DNA of 64,000 nt from Haloterrigena salifodinae (GTDB lineage: Archaea > Halobacteriota > Halobacteria > Halobacteriales > Natrialbaceae). Made by a program: the position numbers and the translations under genes. The stretch is taken from the NCBI RefSeq assembly GCF_003977755.1, contig NZ_RQWN01000004.1:248001-312000 (forward strand). The letters are read 5' to 3'. The notes beneath the pieces are model-generated. The model was not told where the DNA came from. It did no database searches and worked only from the letters and a program-made list of their open reading frames with translations. Of the stretch, positions 15,305 through 24,793 are shown in pieces. Every line of letters starts with the position of its first letter. Within the stretch, counting starts at the first letter, position 1.

Positions 15305-17991
15305 GTTGGATCGATGCGATCTCCGACGTGGTCGCGGACTACAGTCGGCCCGTGATCGCCGTCATGCTCGTGCTCACGCTCGTCGTGGGTGCGGGCGCCG
15401 GAATGGTCGAGCAGTCCTCCGACCTCGATGCGTTCCAGAGCGACAGCGAGGAAGCGCAGAAGATGGAGTACATCGAGGAGAACTTCTCGGCGGGCCAGGA
15501 GAACACGTCGGCCGCGCAAGTGATCGTCAGGGGTGAGAACGTCCTCACGCAGGAGGCGATGGTCGAGAATCTCCAGTTACAACAGTCGTTCCGCGAGAAC
15601 GAGACGATCAACCGGACGCTCGCCGACGAACGGCCGACGGTCGGCGTGGCGAACCTCGTCGCACTCGCGTCGTTGTCCGAGGGTCAGCAGGCGACACAAG
15701 CGGACGAGTCCGGTCAGCAACGGGTCGCACAGGAGGACAACGCCAGCCAGCAACAGGGTGCACAGGCGAGTGCCGCGTCGCCGACGCTGCAACAGCAGAT
15801 CGACGCCCTCGAGTCGATGAACGAGGCGGAGTACGAACGGGCGCTCGGCGCCGTACTGAGCGAAGAGTCGTCGGGCGAGATGAGCGGACTGGCGTTCATG
15901 CCGACGAGCTACGAGCCCGGCTCCTCGAGCGCGAACGCGACGATGCTGATGGTCACCCATCAGACCGACGGCGGTGGTGGCCAAGAAGGGACGGCATCCG
16001 ATGCGGTCACTGACGCGCAACTGGCCATGCAGTCCATCGCGAACGAGGACGTCGAGGACGGCAGTTCCGAGGTTATCGTCTTCGGCAGCGGGATCATGGG
16101 AGAGGAGATCGAGAACTCGATGGGCGACAGCATCGCGATCGTCGGTCCCCTCGCGCTGCTGTTCGTCGTCGTCGCCTTGCTGGTCGCGTACCGCGATCTG
16201 CTCGATATCTTCCTCGGTCTGGTCGGTATCGGCGCCGTCCTCCTCTGGACGTTCGGGTTCATGGGTTGGGCGGGGATCGACTTCAACCAGATGTTCATTG
16301 CGGTGCCCGTCTTACTGATCGGGCTCTCGATCGACTACGCGATCCACATCTTCATGCGTCACCGCGAGCAGCGTCAGGCTGGCGGTGCGTACGGCGCGGA
16401 CGACACCCGCGGCTCGATGCGGGTGACCCTGGCCGGCGTCGGCGTGGCGCTCGTGTTAGTGACCGCGACGACGGCTATCGGCTTCCTCTCGAACCTGACG
16501 AGTCCGGTGCCACCGATAAAGGACTTCGGTATCGTGAGTGCGGTCGGGATTACGGTCGCCCTGCTCGTCTTCGGCATTCTGGTTCCGGCGCTCAAAATCG
16601 AACTCGACGAGTTCCTCGAGTCGCACGGCGTGGATCGGAAAAAGCGCGCGTTCGGGACGGGCGGCGGCCGATTCAGCCAGCTCCTGTCCGTCGGATCGAC
16701 GGCGGCGCGACGGATGCCGCTCGTCATCATCCTCGTTGCAGTTCTCGTGAGCGCCGGCGGCGCGTACGGCGCGGCGCAGGTCGACACCAGCTTCAACCAG
16801 GAGGACTTCATCGCGGAGGATCCGCCGGAGTGGACGGACAACCTTCCCGGTCCGATGGAGCCGGGCGACTACTCGATGAAGGAGAACCTTGAGTTCGTCA
16901 ATCAGAACTTCGCCCGGGAGGACTCCCAGGCGCAAGTCCTCGTCGAGGGGAACGTAACCGATCCAGAGACGTTACAGCGGCTCGAGGCAGCTGAGAGCGA
17001 GGCCGCCGAGAGCGACGTCGCAATCACGCTCTCGAGCGGCGAGGCCGATGTCCAGAGTCCCCTCGGAACGATGCAACAGGTCGCCGCCGAGAACGAATCG
17101 TTCAACGCGACGTTCGCCGCGGCCGACACCGACGGCGACGGCGTGCCCGATCAGAACGTCGAGCAGGTGTACGATGAACTGTTCGCCACCGCGCCCGACG
17201 AGGCGGGTAGCGTCATCCATCGGACCGACGAAGGGGACTACGAGGCCGTTCGGATGGTCGTCTCGACGAGCGGCGCCGCGTCCATGAGCGACGTCACGGA
17301 CGAGATGCGAGCGATCGCGGACGACCTCGACGGGAACGGACTCGAGGCCACCGCGACCGGACAGACGATCACGTTCGACATTGTCCAAGACCAGCTGATG
17401 GACACGGTCATCGAGAGCCTGCTGATCACGCTCGTGGCCGTCTTCGCCTTCCTGATGGTCGCCTACCGGATCACGAAGGGCAGCGCGACCCTCGGGGCGG
17501 TGACGCTCCTCCCGGTTGTGTTCAGCGTTTCGTGGATTCTCGGGACGATGTACTTGCTCGAGATTCCGTTCAACGTCATGACGGGGATGATCACGAGCCT
17601 CACCGTCGGCCTCGGGGTCGCCTACAGCATCCACGTCAGCGAGCGCTACAGTCTGGAACTGGAGCGCACCGGCTCGGTCTGGGAGGCGATGTCCCGGACG
17701 GTCACCGGCACGGGCGGCGCGCTGTTGGGCAGCGCGGCGACGACCGTCGGCGGGTTCGGCGTCCTCGCCTTCGCCATCCTCCCGCCGCTCCAGCAGTTCG
17801 GAATTATCACCGGACTGACGATCACGTACGCGTTCCTCGCCAGCGTGATCGTCCTCCCGTCGCTGCTGGTGCTGTGGACGCGGTATCTCGGCCCCGATGT
17901 TTCCTTCGGCTCGCCGAGTAGTTCGCCCGCGCCCACGGCTAGCGACGGCGGGCGACCGGCCGACCAGTCGGAGGGAAGAACCGACGACTAA
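15301..17991 (+). CDS. RND/MMPL-family membrane exporter
   Basis: An 896-residue protein with two similar halves, each a membrane helix, a large extracytoplasmic domain and then a five-helix bundle. N-terminal helix VIAVMLVLTLVVGAGAG; first bundle from about residue 275 (IAIVGPLALLFVVVALLVAY) with GLSIDYAIHIFMRHRE; second bundle from about residue 700 (IESLLITLVAVFAFLMVAY) with GLGVAYSIHVSERY. The Asp in the first-half GLSIDYAIH motif is typical of MMPL/hopanoid-type RND pumps; the second half lacks it. The extracytoplasmic loops are Gln/Ser/Asp-rich. It is expected to export hydrophobic compounds or lipids using proton or sodium flow, and to be repressed by the divergent TetR. Confidence 0.9.
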   Translation: MSWIDAISDVVADYSRPVIAVMLVLTLVVGAGAGMVEQSSDLDAFQSDSEEAQKMEYIEENFSAGQENTSAAQVIVRGENVLTQEAMVENLQLQQSFRENETINRTLADERPTVGVANLVALASLSEGQQATQADESGQQRVAQEDNASQQQGAQASAASPTLQQQIDALESMNEAEYERALGAVLSEESSGEMSGLAFMPTSYEPGSSSANATMLMVTHQTDGGGGQEGTASDAVTDAQLAMQSIANEDVEDGSSEVIVFGSGIMGEEIENSMGDSIAIVGPLALLFVVVALLVAYRDLLDIFLGLVGIGAVLLWTFGFMGWAGIDFNQMFIAVPVLLIGLSIDYAIHIFMRHREQRQAGGAYGADDTRGSMRVTLAGVGVALVLVTATTAIGFLSNLTSPVPPIKDFGIVSAVGITVALLVFGILVPALKIELDEFLESHGVDRKKRAFGTGGGRFSQLLSVGSTAARRMPLVIILVAVLVSAGGAYGAAQVDTSFNQEDFIAEDPPEWTDNLPGPMEPGDYSMKENLEFVNQNFAREDSQAQVLVEGNVTDPETLQRLEAAESEAAESDVAITLSSGEADVQSPLGTMQQVAAENESFNATFAAADTDGDGVPDQNVEQVYDELFATAPDEAGSVIHRTDEGDYEAVRMVVSTSGAASMSDVTDEMRAIADDLDGNGLEATATGQTITFDIVQDQLMDTVIESLLITLVAVFAFLMVAYRITKGSATLGAVTLLPVVFSVSWILGTMYLLEIPFNVMTGMITSLTVGLGVAYSIHVSERYSLELERTGSVWEAMSRTVTGTGGALLGSAATTVGGFGVLAFAILPPLQQFGIITGLTITYAFLASVIVLPSLLVLWTRYLGPDVSFGSPSSSPAPTASDGGRPADQSEGRTDD

Positions 17992-18108
17992 TCCGGCGGG
18001 TTCCCCTCCCTCTCCCCGTCGCGGTAGCAGGGACGGTATCCGCGGGAGAACTTCGCGCGTGCGACGCGTATCGACATCTTTGAACCGCTCGAGTACCTGG
18101 ATCCGACT

Positions 18109-19170
18109 ATGAGCACCGGTATCGCTGTTCTCAACTTCGGCGAACCGTCGGAACCGGACCGAGACGCCGCTGTCGACTACCTCGAGCGGATCTTCCTCGC
18201 GAACATGGAAATCGAGGGCGAGACGACGCCCGAGGCAGCGCGCGAACGAGCGCGCTCGCTGGCGGAGCGTCGCGTCCCCGCGTTGATCGAGGAGTACGAA
18301 GCGATCGGCGGGTCGCCGCTGAACGCGCACGCCGAGACGCAGGCAGAGCGACTCGAGTCCGAACTCGTCGCTCGCGGCCACGACGTGACGACCTACAATG
18401 GGTTCCAGTTCACCGAGCCGTTCGTCGAGGACGCGGCGACCGCCGCGGCCGAAGACGAGGTGTCGAACCTCATTGGATTGCCTCTCTACCCGCTCTGCGG
18501 GCCGTCGACGACGGTACAGGCCCTCGAGGACCTCTCGGCCGCCGTCGACGATCTCGACTGGTCGCCGGAGTACCACGAGATCACCGGCTGGCACACGCAC
18601 TCGGCGTATCTGCGGCTGCGTGCCGACGCGATTCGTGACACGCTCGAGCAAAACGGCCTCGAGTTGGGGACGGACACGCGACTCGTCTTCTCGGCCCACG
18701 GCACGCCGCAGTACTACCTCGAGGAGGGGAGCCGATACGCGCAGTACGTCGACGAGTACGCGGAGATCGTCAACCGAATGCTCGGCGACCCCGGCTACGA
18801 ACTCGGCTACCAGAACCACGAGAATCGCGATGTCGAGTGGACGGAGCCCGACGTCGAGTCCGTCGTCGAAACCCTCGACGCCGAGCGCGTCGTCGTCGAC
18901 CCAGTCAGCTTCATGCACGAGCAAAGCGAGACGCTCTCCGAACTCGACCTCGAACTCCGCGAGGAAGCCGAGGTACAGGGGCTCGGGTTCTTCCGCGTCC
19001 CGGTTCCCTACGACGACGACCGCTTCATCGAGCTCCTGGCCGACCTCGTCGAGCCGTTCGTCGCCGACTTCGATCCGGGGTACTACGGCTTCCAGTCGTG
19101 TACGTGCCGGGATAGCCCGAACGCGATGTGTCTCAACGCCCGCCGGAACGAACCGGCGCAAAACGAGTGA
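18109..19170 (+). CDS. hemH: Ferrochelatase
   Basis: A 353-residue HemH protein (MSTGIAVLNFGEPSEPDRD) that inserts Fe2+ into a porphyrin. Key features are GGSPLNAH, PLYPLCGPST, the catalytic His in VFSAHGTPQYY and the conserved Glu in SFMHEQSETL. The C-terminus has FQSCTCRDSPNAMC, three Cys that could contribute to an iron-sulphur site as in several ferrochelatases. It may act on coproporphyrin III or protoporphyrin IX; the sequence alone does not decide. The next gene, an FAD-dependent porphyrinogen oxidase, begins 8 bp downstream, indicating an operon. Confidence 0.9.
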   Translation: MSTGIAVLNFGEPSEPDRDAAVDYLERIFLANMEIEGETTPEAARERARSLAERRVPALIEEYEAIGGSPLNAHAETQAERLESELVARGHDVTTYNGFQFTEPFVEDAATAAAEDEVSNLIGLPLYPLCGPSTTVQALEDLSAAVDDLDWSPEYHEITGWHTHSAYLRLRADAIRDTLEQNGLELGTDTRLVFSAHGTPQYYLEEGSRYAQYVDEYAEIVNRMLGDPGYELGYQNHENRDVEWTEPDVESVVETLDAERVVVDPVSFMHEQSETLSELDLELREEAEVQGLGFFRVPVPYDDDRFIELLADLVEPFVADFDPGYYGFQSCTCRDSPNAMCLNARRNEPAQNE

Positions 19171-19178
19171 GATCCGGG

Positions 19179-20450
19179 ATGCGTATCGGAATCGTCGGAG
19201 CGGGGATGACCGGGCTCGCGCTCACGCACACGCTCGCCGAGCGCGGCGTCGACAGCGTCACCTACGAAGCCACCGGCGAACCCGGCGGCGTCATCGACTC
19301 CCGCGTCGTCGACGGACGCGTCATCGAGGTCGGCCCACAGCGCTTGCGACTCAGCGACCCGGTCGCGGAGTTAGTCGATTCGGTCGGCTTACGACGGGAA
19401 CTCGTCGCAGCCAACGACTCGCTCCCGTTGTACGTCTACAGCCGCGGGGCGCTTCGGCGCGTTCCGCGGTCGGCGACCGCGTTCGTCAAGACTGACCTCC
19501 TCTCGCCGACGGCGAAGCTTCGCGTACTCGCAGAGCCGTTGACCGGGGATGCGAAGCCTGACGAGTCCATCGCCGAGGTATTCACGCGTAAGTTCGGACG
19601 GGAGGCCTACGAAAACCTCGCCGGGCCGATCGTCGGCGGCACGTTCGGCTCCGACCCGGCCGAGATGCCTGCGCGACACGCGCTCGAGTCGCTGTTCAAA
19701 CTCGAGCAGCGACACGGAAACCTGCTCGTGCCCGCCGCCAAACGGCTCCTCGGCTCAAGCGAGTCGCCCCCGCCGGTCTCGTTCGAGCGCGGATTGCAAC
19801 GGCTCCCACGGGCGCTCGCGGACGCACACGACGACCGGGTCCGGTTCGAAACGCCGATCCGATCGATCCGTGAGTCGGGAGACGAGGTCGTCGTCACGGG
19901 AGTCGATGGCGACGTCGAGCGATTCGATCACGTCGTCGTGACGACGCCGGCGAGCGAAACGGCCGACCTACTTCGGGAGAGCGTCCCGAAGGCGGCGGCT
20001 CTCGAGGAACTCACCTATAACCCGCTCGCGCTCGTGCATCTCGTCTCCGACGCCAACGCGACCGGATTCGGCTACCAGGTTCGACGCGGCGAATCGCTTC
20101 GGACCCTCGGCGTCTCCTGGAACGCGAGCCTGTTCGACCGTGACGGCGTCTACACGGCCTTCCTCGGCGGGATGAACGACGCCGAGCTCTGTGATCGGGC
20201 GGACGAAGAGATCGGCCGGATCGCGACGCGAGAGTTCGAGCGCGTCCTCGGCGCCGAGGCCGACGCGTTGCACGTCGAGACGCTTCCCGCGGCGTTTCCG
20301 GCCTACGATTCGTCGTGGAGCGCGCTCGAGCGTGTCGATCTCCCCGAGCGGATCCACCTCGCGACGAACTACACGTCACGAATGGGGATCCCCTCGCGCG
20401 TCCGGGAGGCGAACGGTCTCGCGGAGACGTTCGCGGACGAAGCCAGCTAG
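19179..20450 (+). CDS. FAD-dependent porphyrinogen oxidase (HemY/HemG-like)
   Basis: A 423-residue flavoprotein. The N-terminal dinucleotide-binding motif is RIGIVGAGMTGLALTHTLA, followed by a Gly-rich second FAD motif (GEPGGVIDSRVVDGRVIEVG) and, near the C-terminus, IHLATNYTSRMGIPS, which resembles the FAD-contacting end of protoporphyrinogen oxidases. It oxidises copro- or protoporphyrinogen before iron insertion by HemH, encoded just upstream. The ATG at 19179 is chosen because the GxGxxG motif then begins at residue 7; the longer frame overlaps hemH. Confidence 0.87.
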   Translation: MRIGIVGAGMTGLALTHTLAERGVDSVTYEATGEPGGVIDSRVVDGRVIEVGPQRLRLSDPVAELVDSVGLRRELVAANDSLPLYVYSRGALRRVPRSATAFVKTDLLSPTAKLRVLAEPLTGDAKPDESIAEVFTRKFGREAYENLAGPIVGGTFGSDPAEMPARHALESLFKLEQRHGNLLVPAAKRLLGSSESPPPVSFERGLQRLPRALADAHDDRVRFETPIRSIRESGDEVVVTGVDGDVERFDHVVVTTPASETADLLRESVPKAAALEELTYNPLALVHLVSDANATGFGYQVRRGESLRTLGVSWNASLFDRDGVYTAFLGGMNDAELCDRADEEIGRIATREFERVLGAEADALHVETLPAAFPAYDSSWSALERVDLPERIHLATNYTSRMGIPSRVREANGLAETFADEAS

Positions 20451-20501
20451 GGCTGCCCAAACTCGGGTGGTCTCACCGTTTCCGATCGGGAACGGACCGA
20501 G

Positions 20502-21515
20502 CTACTCCCACTCCCAGTTTTTCGCGGTTTCGACGAACGCCGCAACCGACTCGATCGGCGTCTCCTTGCCGACGCCGTGCCCGAGGTTGCAGATGTACCC
20601 GCGGGGACCGGCGGCCTCGATCATCTGCACGGTTCGGTCCCGAACCGTTTCGGGATCGGCAAACAGCAGTGTCGGATCGAGGTTACCCTGCACCGGCGTC
20701 GCCCCGAGTTCCTCGCGCGCACGCTCCAGGTCGACGGTCCAGTCCAGCGAGACGGCGTCGGCGCCGCCGGTTCGCAACTGCTCGAGCCGGCCGCCCATCC
20801 CGCGAACGAACAGGATCGTCGGCGCGTCGACCGCCGACAGAATCCGCCGGTGCAGCGGACGCACGTACTCCTCGTAGTCCGCCGGCGGGAGGACGCTCGC
20901 GTAGGTGTCGAACAGCTGGACAACGTCCGCGCCGTGGTCGACCTGCAGTCGGAGGTACTCTGCGACGACGTCCGCGAACCGCTCGAGCAGGTCCTCGAAC
21001 GCGGCCGGCTGTTCGGCGCGGAACCGACGGATCGCTCCGTTCTGACGGTCGGCGCCGCCGGCGACGGCGTACGACGCGAGCGTGAACGGCCCGCCGGCAA
21101 AGCCGATGACGGCGTCCGTCTCGGCGACCGACGCGGACAGCCGATCGAGCAGGTCGTAGACGAAGTCGAGTTCGGTCTCGACGTCGCGGTGGTCCTTCGG
21201 AACGTCGGCGGGTCCCTCGACCGGGTTCGGGACGACCGGACCGACGCCGGATTCGATGCGGTAGTCGAACCCGAGGGGCTCGAGACACGTGAGGATATCC
21301 GAGAACATCACGACGCCGTCGACGTCATACCGCTCGTAGGGCTGGAGCGTGATCGTTTCCGCAATCTCCGGCGTTTCGATGGCCTCGCGAAACGAGTGCT
21401 CGTTTCGGAGCTCCCGGTACTCCGGGAGGTGGCGTCCGGCCTGGCGCATCATCCAAACCGGCGGCCGTTCGGTGCGTTCGCCCCGCGCCGCTCGAACGAG
21501 AAGTGGTGTGGTCAT
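20502..21515 (-). CDS. hemE: Uroporphyrinogen decarboxylase
   Basis: A 337-residue TIM-barrel enzyme starting MTTPLLVRAARGERTERPP. It contains the N-terminal substrate-binding signature WMMRQAGRHLPEYRE, the Asp of DILTCLEPLGFDY, GFAGGPFTLASY, QLFDTYASVL and the C-terminal NLGHGVGKETP. It removes four carboxylates from uroporphyrinogen III to give coproporphyrinogen III. It faces the hemH-oxidase pair tail to tail with 51 bp between, so the three genes form a haem locus with two transcripts. The ATG at 21515 gives the usual family length; the upstream extension is not conserved in type. Confidence 0.92.
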   Translation of the reverse strand: MTTPLLVRAARGERTERPPVWMMRQAGRHLPEYRELRNEHSFREAIETPEIAETITLQPYERYDVDGVVMFSDILTCLEPLGFDYRIESGVGPVVPNPVEGPADVPKDHRDVETELDFVYDLLDRLSASVAETDAVIGFAGGPFTLASYAVAGGADRQNGAIRRFRAEQPAAFEDLLERFADVVAEYLRLQVDHGADVVQLFDTYASVLPPADYEEYVRPLHRRILSAVDAPTILFVRGMGGRLEQLRTGGADAVSLDWTVDLERAREELGATPVQGNLDPTLLFADPETVRDRTVQMIEAAGPRGYICNLGHGVGKETPIESVAAFVETAKNWEWE

Positions 21516-22759
21516 ACTCGGACCTTGCTCACCGGGTAAAGAGTAGTTTCGGTTGCCGTCCGCTCGAATCGACTCGGATACTCGCCGCCGTGGTGCTCGC
21601 GGCGTGTTCGCCGGCCGCTGCTGCAGTCGCTGCACTCGTGGGTCGACTGTTGGAATACTGGTTCTCATTCCGGGATCGGTCGAACATACCGTTCGTGGGA
21701 ATGCCAATCGACCACATCCGCTGGACGGCGGTCGGCTCCTCGAAGAGTCCCGCCAATTTCTCTACACCGTACCGTAGCGGTTAGAACAGTATCTACCACA
21801 ATCCATATATATTCTTCTGTCTTGATCGCTAACCCTTGACACCCATTATATGTCGGTGGTATTCTCGAATTATTACATACATACAACCGTAAAATTCTCC
21901 GGGAAAACGTCCCGTTTCGGTGGTGGCAGTGATTCTACCTGTGTGGGAAATTATACGGGTAGAATAACACCCGCTGCGAGACCGATAAGCAATCAGACGA
22001 CGGTCGGTCTTTCCACCGGACGGGCAACCGGTCCGGGGTCTCGGAATTGACGCGAACAATCCGGTCGTCCCCAGGAATTTCGAGCTATTGACACGAAGAT
22101 GGAGAGGGAGAGAGATCATCCATCATCCCGTTCGAGGGATCAGAACTCACAGAGGTCGCCCGACCCTCGAGTCGATTTCTACGATTCGAGAGGGTAGCAA
22201 GCAGCAATAACTCCCGTCGTGTTACGACGGCGTGTCGTTCAGTCGATTGGGTCCCTCGTACGCCTCAGTTTCCGGGTTGCTCGAGCGGGTAACGGTTCGT
22301 TTCGGTGCTGGAACATCGCGGTCGCAATTTCGGAACACTCCTCTCTCCGTCGCCGTCTATTCGACACTAATCGACGGAACAGTCGTCGGAAATCAGCACT
22401 AACGTTAGCTTATCCTGTCGTAAGCCGCGGACGAAACCGACGCCGAGACTACGGACTGCAAATGCGAGCCACGCGATATGTAAGGGACGGCTATCAGCCG
22501 CTAACCGTTCTCGTTCCATCGATGGCGTACCGCCGACCACGATCGCCTCGTCGCGACCGCACCGAGGCGACCGCCCGTCGAAATCGTTTGGGCCTCCGCG
22601 GGGCGGCGAGCACGCCCGCGATCAGGTCACAGCGATGGTATCGGCCCATCCCGGCGCGGCCGTCGTACTCGATCACGTTCCTCGTTCTCGAGCGCGGGTG
22701 AGTGGCGGCGGTGGATCTCGAAAACTCGAATCGAGGGTCGTGGCCTCCCGGGAGGGCGA
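21516..22759. other. 1.2-kb stretch without a convincing gene
   Basis: It contains the hemE promoter, an AT-rich block around 21790-21960 with TATA-like elements, and only Arg/Ser-rich random-looking ORFs. No RNA gene or mobile element was recognised. Confidence 0.5.
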
Positions 22760-23182
22760 TCATCGAACGACCGTCACCGGCATCGAGGCTCGCCGGACGA
22801 CCTGCTCCGCGACGCTGCCCAGCAGCACGCGCGAAACGCCCGAGCGACCGTGGCTGCCGATGACGATCTGATCGACGTCGTTTTCCTCCGCGAACTCGAC
22901 GATGTCGCGAATCGGTTCTCCGACGACGGTTTCGGTCGTCAGCGAGGCCTCGCGGCCGTGCTCGTCGGCGATCTCTCGGGCCGTCTCGAACAACGTTTCG
23001 GCTCGCTCTTCCTCAAGTTCGACGAGTCGTTCGAAGTGGAGGTGGGTGTCTGTCCGATAGGTCGACATCGAGGGGTTGACGACGTGTAACGCCGTGATAT
23101 CCGCGTCCGGAAACGTCGTCACGGCGTGTTCGATCGCCGCTCGCGCCGGTTCGGAACCGTCGATCGGGACGAGGACGTGCAT
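22760..23182 (-). CDS. UspA-family universal stress protein
   Basis: A 140-residue protein beginning MHVLVPIDGSEPARAAIEHA. The C-terminal ATP-binding-type signature is GSHGRSGVSRVLLGSVAEQV, ending MPVTVVR, which is the classical ATP-binding type (GxxGxxxxxxxxGS). The start at 23182 fits the beta-1 strand; a longer frame upstream is non-protein-like. It is one of four Usp genes within 4 kb. Confidence 0.9.
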   Translation of the reverse strand: MHVLVPIDGSEPARAAIEHAVTTFPDADITALHVVNPSMSTYRTDTHLHFERLVELEEERAETLFETAREIADEHGREASLTTETVVGEPIRDIVEFAEENDVDQIVIGSHGRSGVSRVLLGSVAEQVVRRASMPVTVVR

Positions 23183-23535
23183 GGGAGACCTTCGACGACC
23201 AGCGACATATACGCCGGGTGAATTCTCGTTATACGGGACTGCGGGCGAGGGTCTCGGATCCGAGCGGAGCGCTCGAGCGACGACTCGGTCGATGGCCGGA
23301 CACTGCGCTGCCGGTTGACGAACGCGCCGACGCGACCCCGTCAACCACCTTCTTCGAGATTGAACGGAATCGTACGACTGCGTCTCATCGGGCCGCTGCT
23401 CTATCGCTTCCCGACGGCACACCGCGCCGCGTCGCGTGACTGTCCGTCCGGTCCTTCCCAGTGGACTCTCGCGCTCGAATCGTCGCTTGCCATCCCGCGG
23501 AGTAATAACGGAGGCGGTTGGACGTCCACCCACGG

Positions 23536-23985
23536 ATGTACTCCGACGTCCTTCTCGCGACCGACGGCAGCGAGTGCGCCCGGGCGGCGACGTCGCACGC
23601 GGTCGACCTCGCGGCGACCTACGGTGCGACACTACACGCGCTCTACGTGATCGAAACCCGGATCGGCTATGACAGCGGCGTCATCGATCCGGCGACCATC
23701 GAGGACGACCTCCGCGCCGAGGGCGAGTCCGTCCTCAAGGCGGTCGGCGATGAGAGTCGGGCGCGGGACGTGACGCTCGTTGATCGGATTCGGAAGGGTG
23801 TCCCCGAACGGGAGATCGCCGACTACGTCGAGAGGGAGGGGATCGATATCGTCGTCGTCGGGACGCGAGGGAAGTCCGCGTTCAAGACGATCCTGCTCGG
23901 GAGCACGAGCGAAGCGCTCGTCCGTGACGTATCGGTTCCCGTCGTACTGGTGTCCGCGGACGGCGAGACGGACTCCGATACCTGA
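23536..23985 (+). CDS. UspA-family universal stress protein
   Basis: A 149-residue single-domain protein starting MYSDVLLATDGSECARAATS. The nucleotide-binding loop is GTRGKSAFKTILLGSTSEAL, near residues 113-132. Divergent from the UspA gene at 22760-23182, so the two share the region 23183-23535, in which no other gene is seen. Confidence 0.9.
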   Translation: MYSDVLLATDGSECARAATSHAVDLAATYGATLHALYVIETRIGYDSGVIDPATIEDDLRAEGESVLKAVGDESRARDVTLVDRIRKGVPEREIADYVEREGIDIVVVGTRGKSAFKTILLGSTSEALVRDVSVPVVLVSADGETDSDT

Positions 23986-24110
23986 GGGGTTCTGACGAGT
24001 CGGCACGGCGGGGCGGTCGAGCCGTTTGCCGTCTGCCCCTACCGGGCGTCTAGCGCCGTACGTGCAGCGTTACCGCTATATATCCCGAGCAGTCAGTACG
24101 ACCTAGGCGC

Positions 24111-24668
24111 ATGTCCATACCGGCCGAGCCGAGCGGGGAACGCGGAACCCGGTACGCGCTACTCACCGTGTTTCTCGTCGGACTCCGGCGACGAGATCCG
24201 GGCGCAGTCATGAACGCCGTCGCCGCGGCGGTCGGCACGTACCTTCCCGATTTCGTCGAACGCGCGTACGATGTCGAGCTTCAGCCGTGGCAGCGGGCGT
24301 ACGTGAACACCGCGCTACTCAATCACGCCGTCGGGATGCTCGGTCCGTACGACGACGTCTGGTGGTGGGACCACCTCACGCACGCTCACTCCTCGTCGAT
24401 TCTGGGCGGGGTGATTTACGCCGCCAGCCGTCGGCGGGGACACGATCCAGGTCCGCGGGTCGTCGCCGCCGTCGTTTGTCTCGGCCTCGTCTGGGAGTTC
24501 GTCGAGTACGCCGTTCACACCGCGGCGAACCGTCTCGGGCTCGAGCCGGTACTCGTCACGTACGGCCCGAAGGACACCGCCCTCGACATCGTCTTCGACC
24601 TGGTCGGCGCGTTGCTCGTGCTCGCGTTCGGAGACCGCATCCTCGACGCGTTCGAGGACGTCGAGTAA
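24111..24668 (+). CDS. YjdF/DUF2238-like membrane protein
   Basis: A 185-residue protein with Trp- and His-rich loops: PYDDVWWWDHLTHAHSSS, LVWEFVEYAVHTAAN and the C-terminal LDIVFDLVGALLVLAFGD. This pattern of acidic and His residues around membrane segments matches the YjdF (DUF2238) family of unknown function. A TATA element CTATATATCC lies about 33 bp before the ATG. It sits among stress-protein genes. Confidence 0.7.
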   Translation: MSIPAEPSGERGTRYALLTVFLVGLRRRDPGAVMNAVAAAVGTYLPDFVERAYDVELQPWQRAYVNTALLNHAVGMLGPYDDVWWWDHLTHAHSSSILGGVIYAASRRRGHDPGPRVVAAVVCLGLVWEFVEYAVHTAANRLGLEPVLVTYGPKDTALDIVFDLVGALLVLAFGDRILDAFEDVE

Positions 24669-24793
24669 GTCTTTCCCCCGCTCCGCTCTCCTCCCCTCCT
24701 TCTCGACCTCTCCCTCGAGGCAATCGATCCTTCGATGGGCCGACGACATCCAACGAACCCCGCGTTAGACCGCGAGACGCCTCGGCGAGCCGA

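Noticed and set aside
16972-19161. Antisense ORF of 729 codons
   Set aside because: It overlaps both the MMPL exporter and hemH on the opposite strand, is Arg/Val/Glu-rich without any family motif, and arises from the high GC content of the real genes.
21850-22050. 66-codon ORF after an AT-rich promoter-like block
   Set aside because: The TATA-like element is about 40 bp from the ATG, and the protein is Ser/Thr/Gly-rich without acidic bias or motif.
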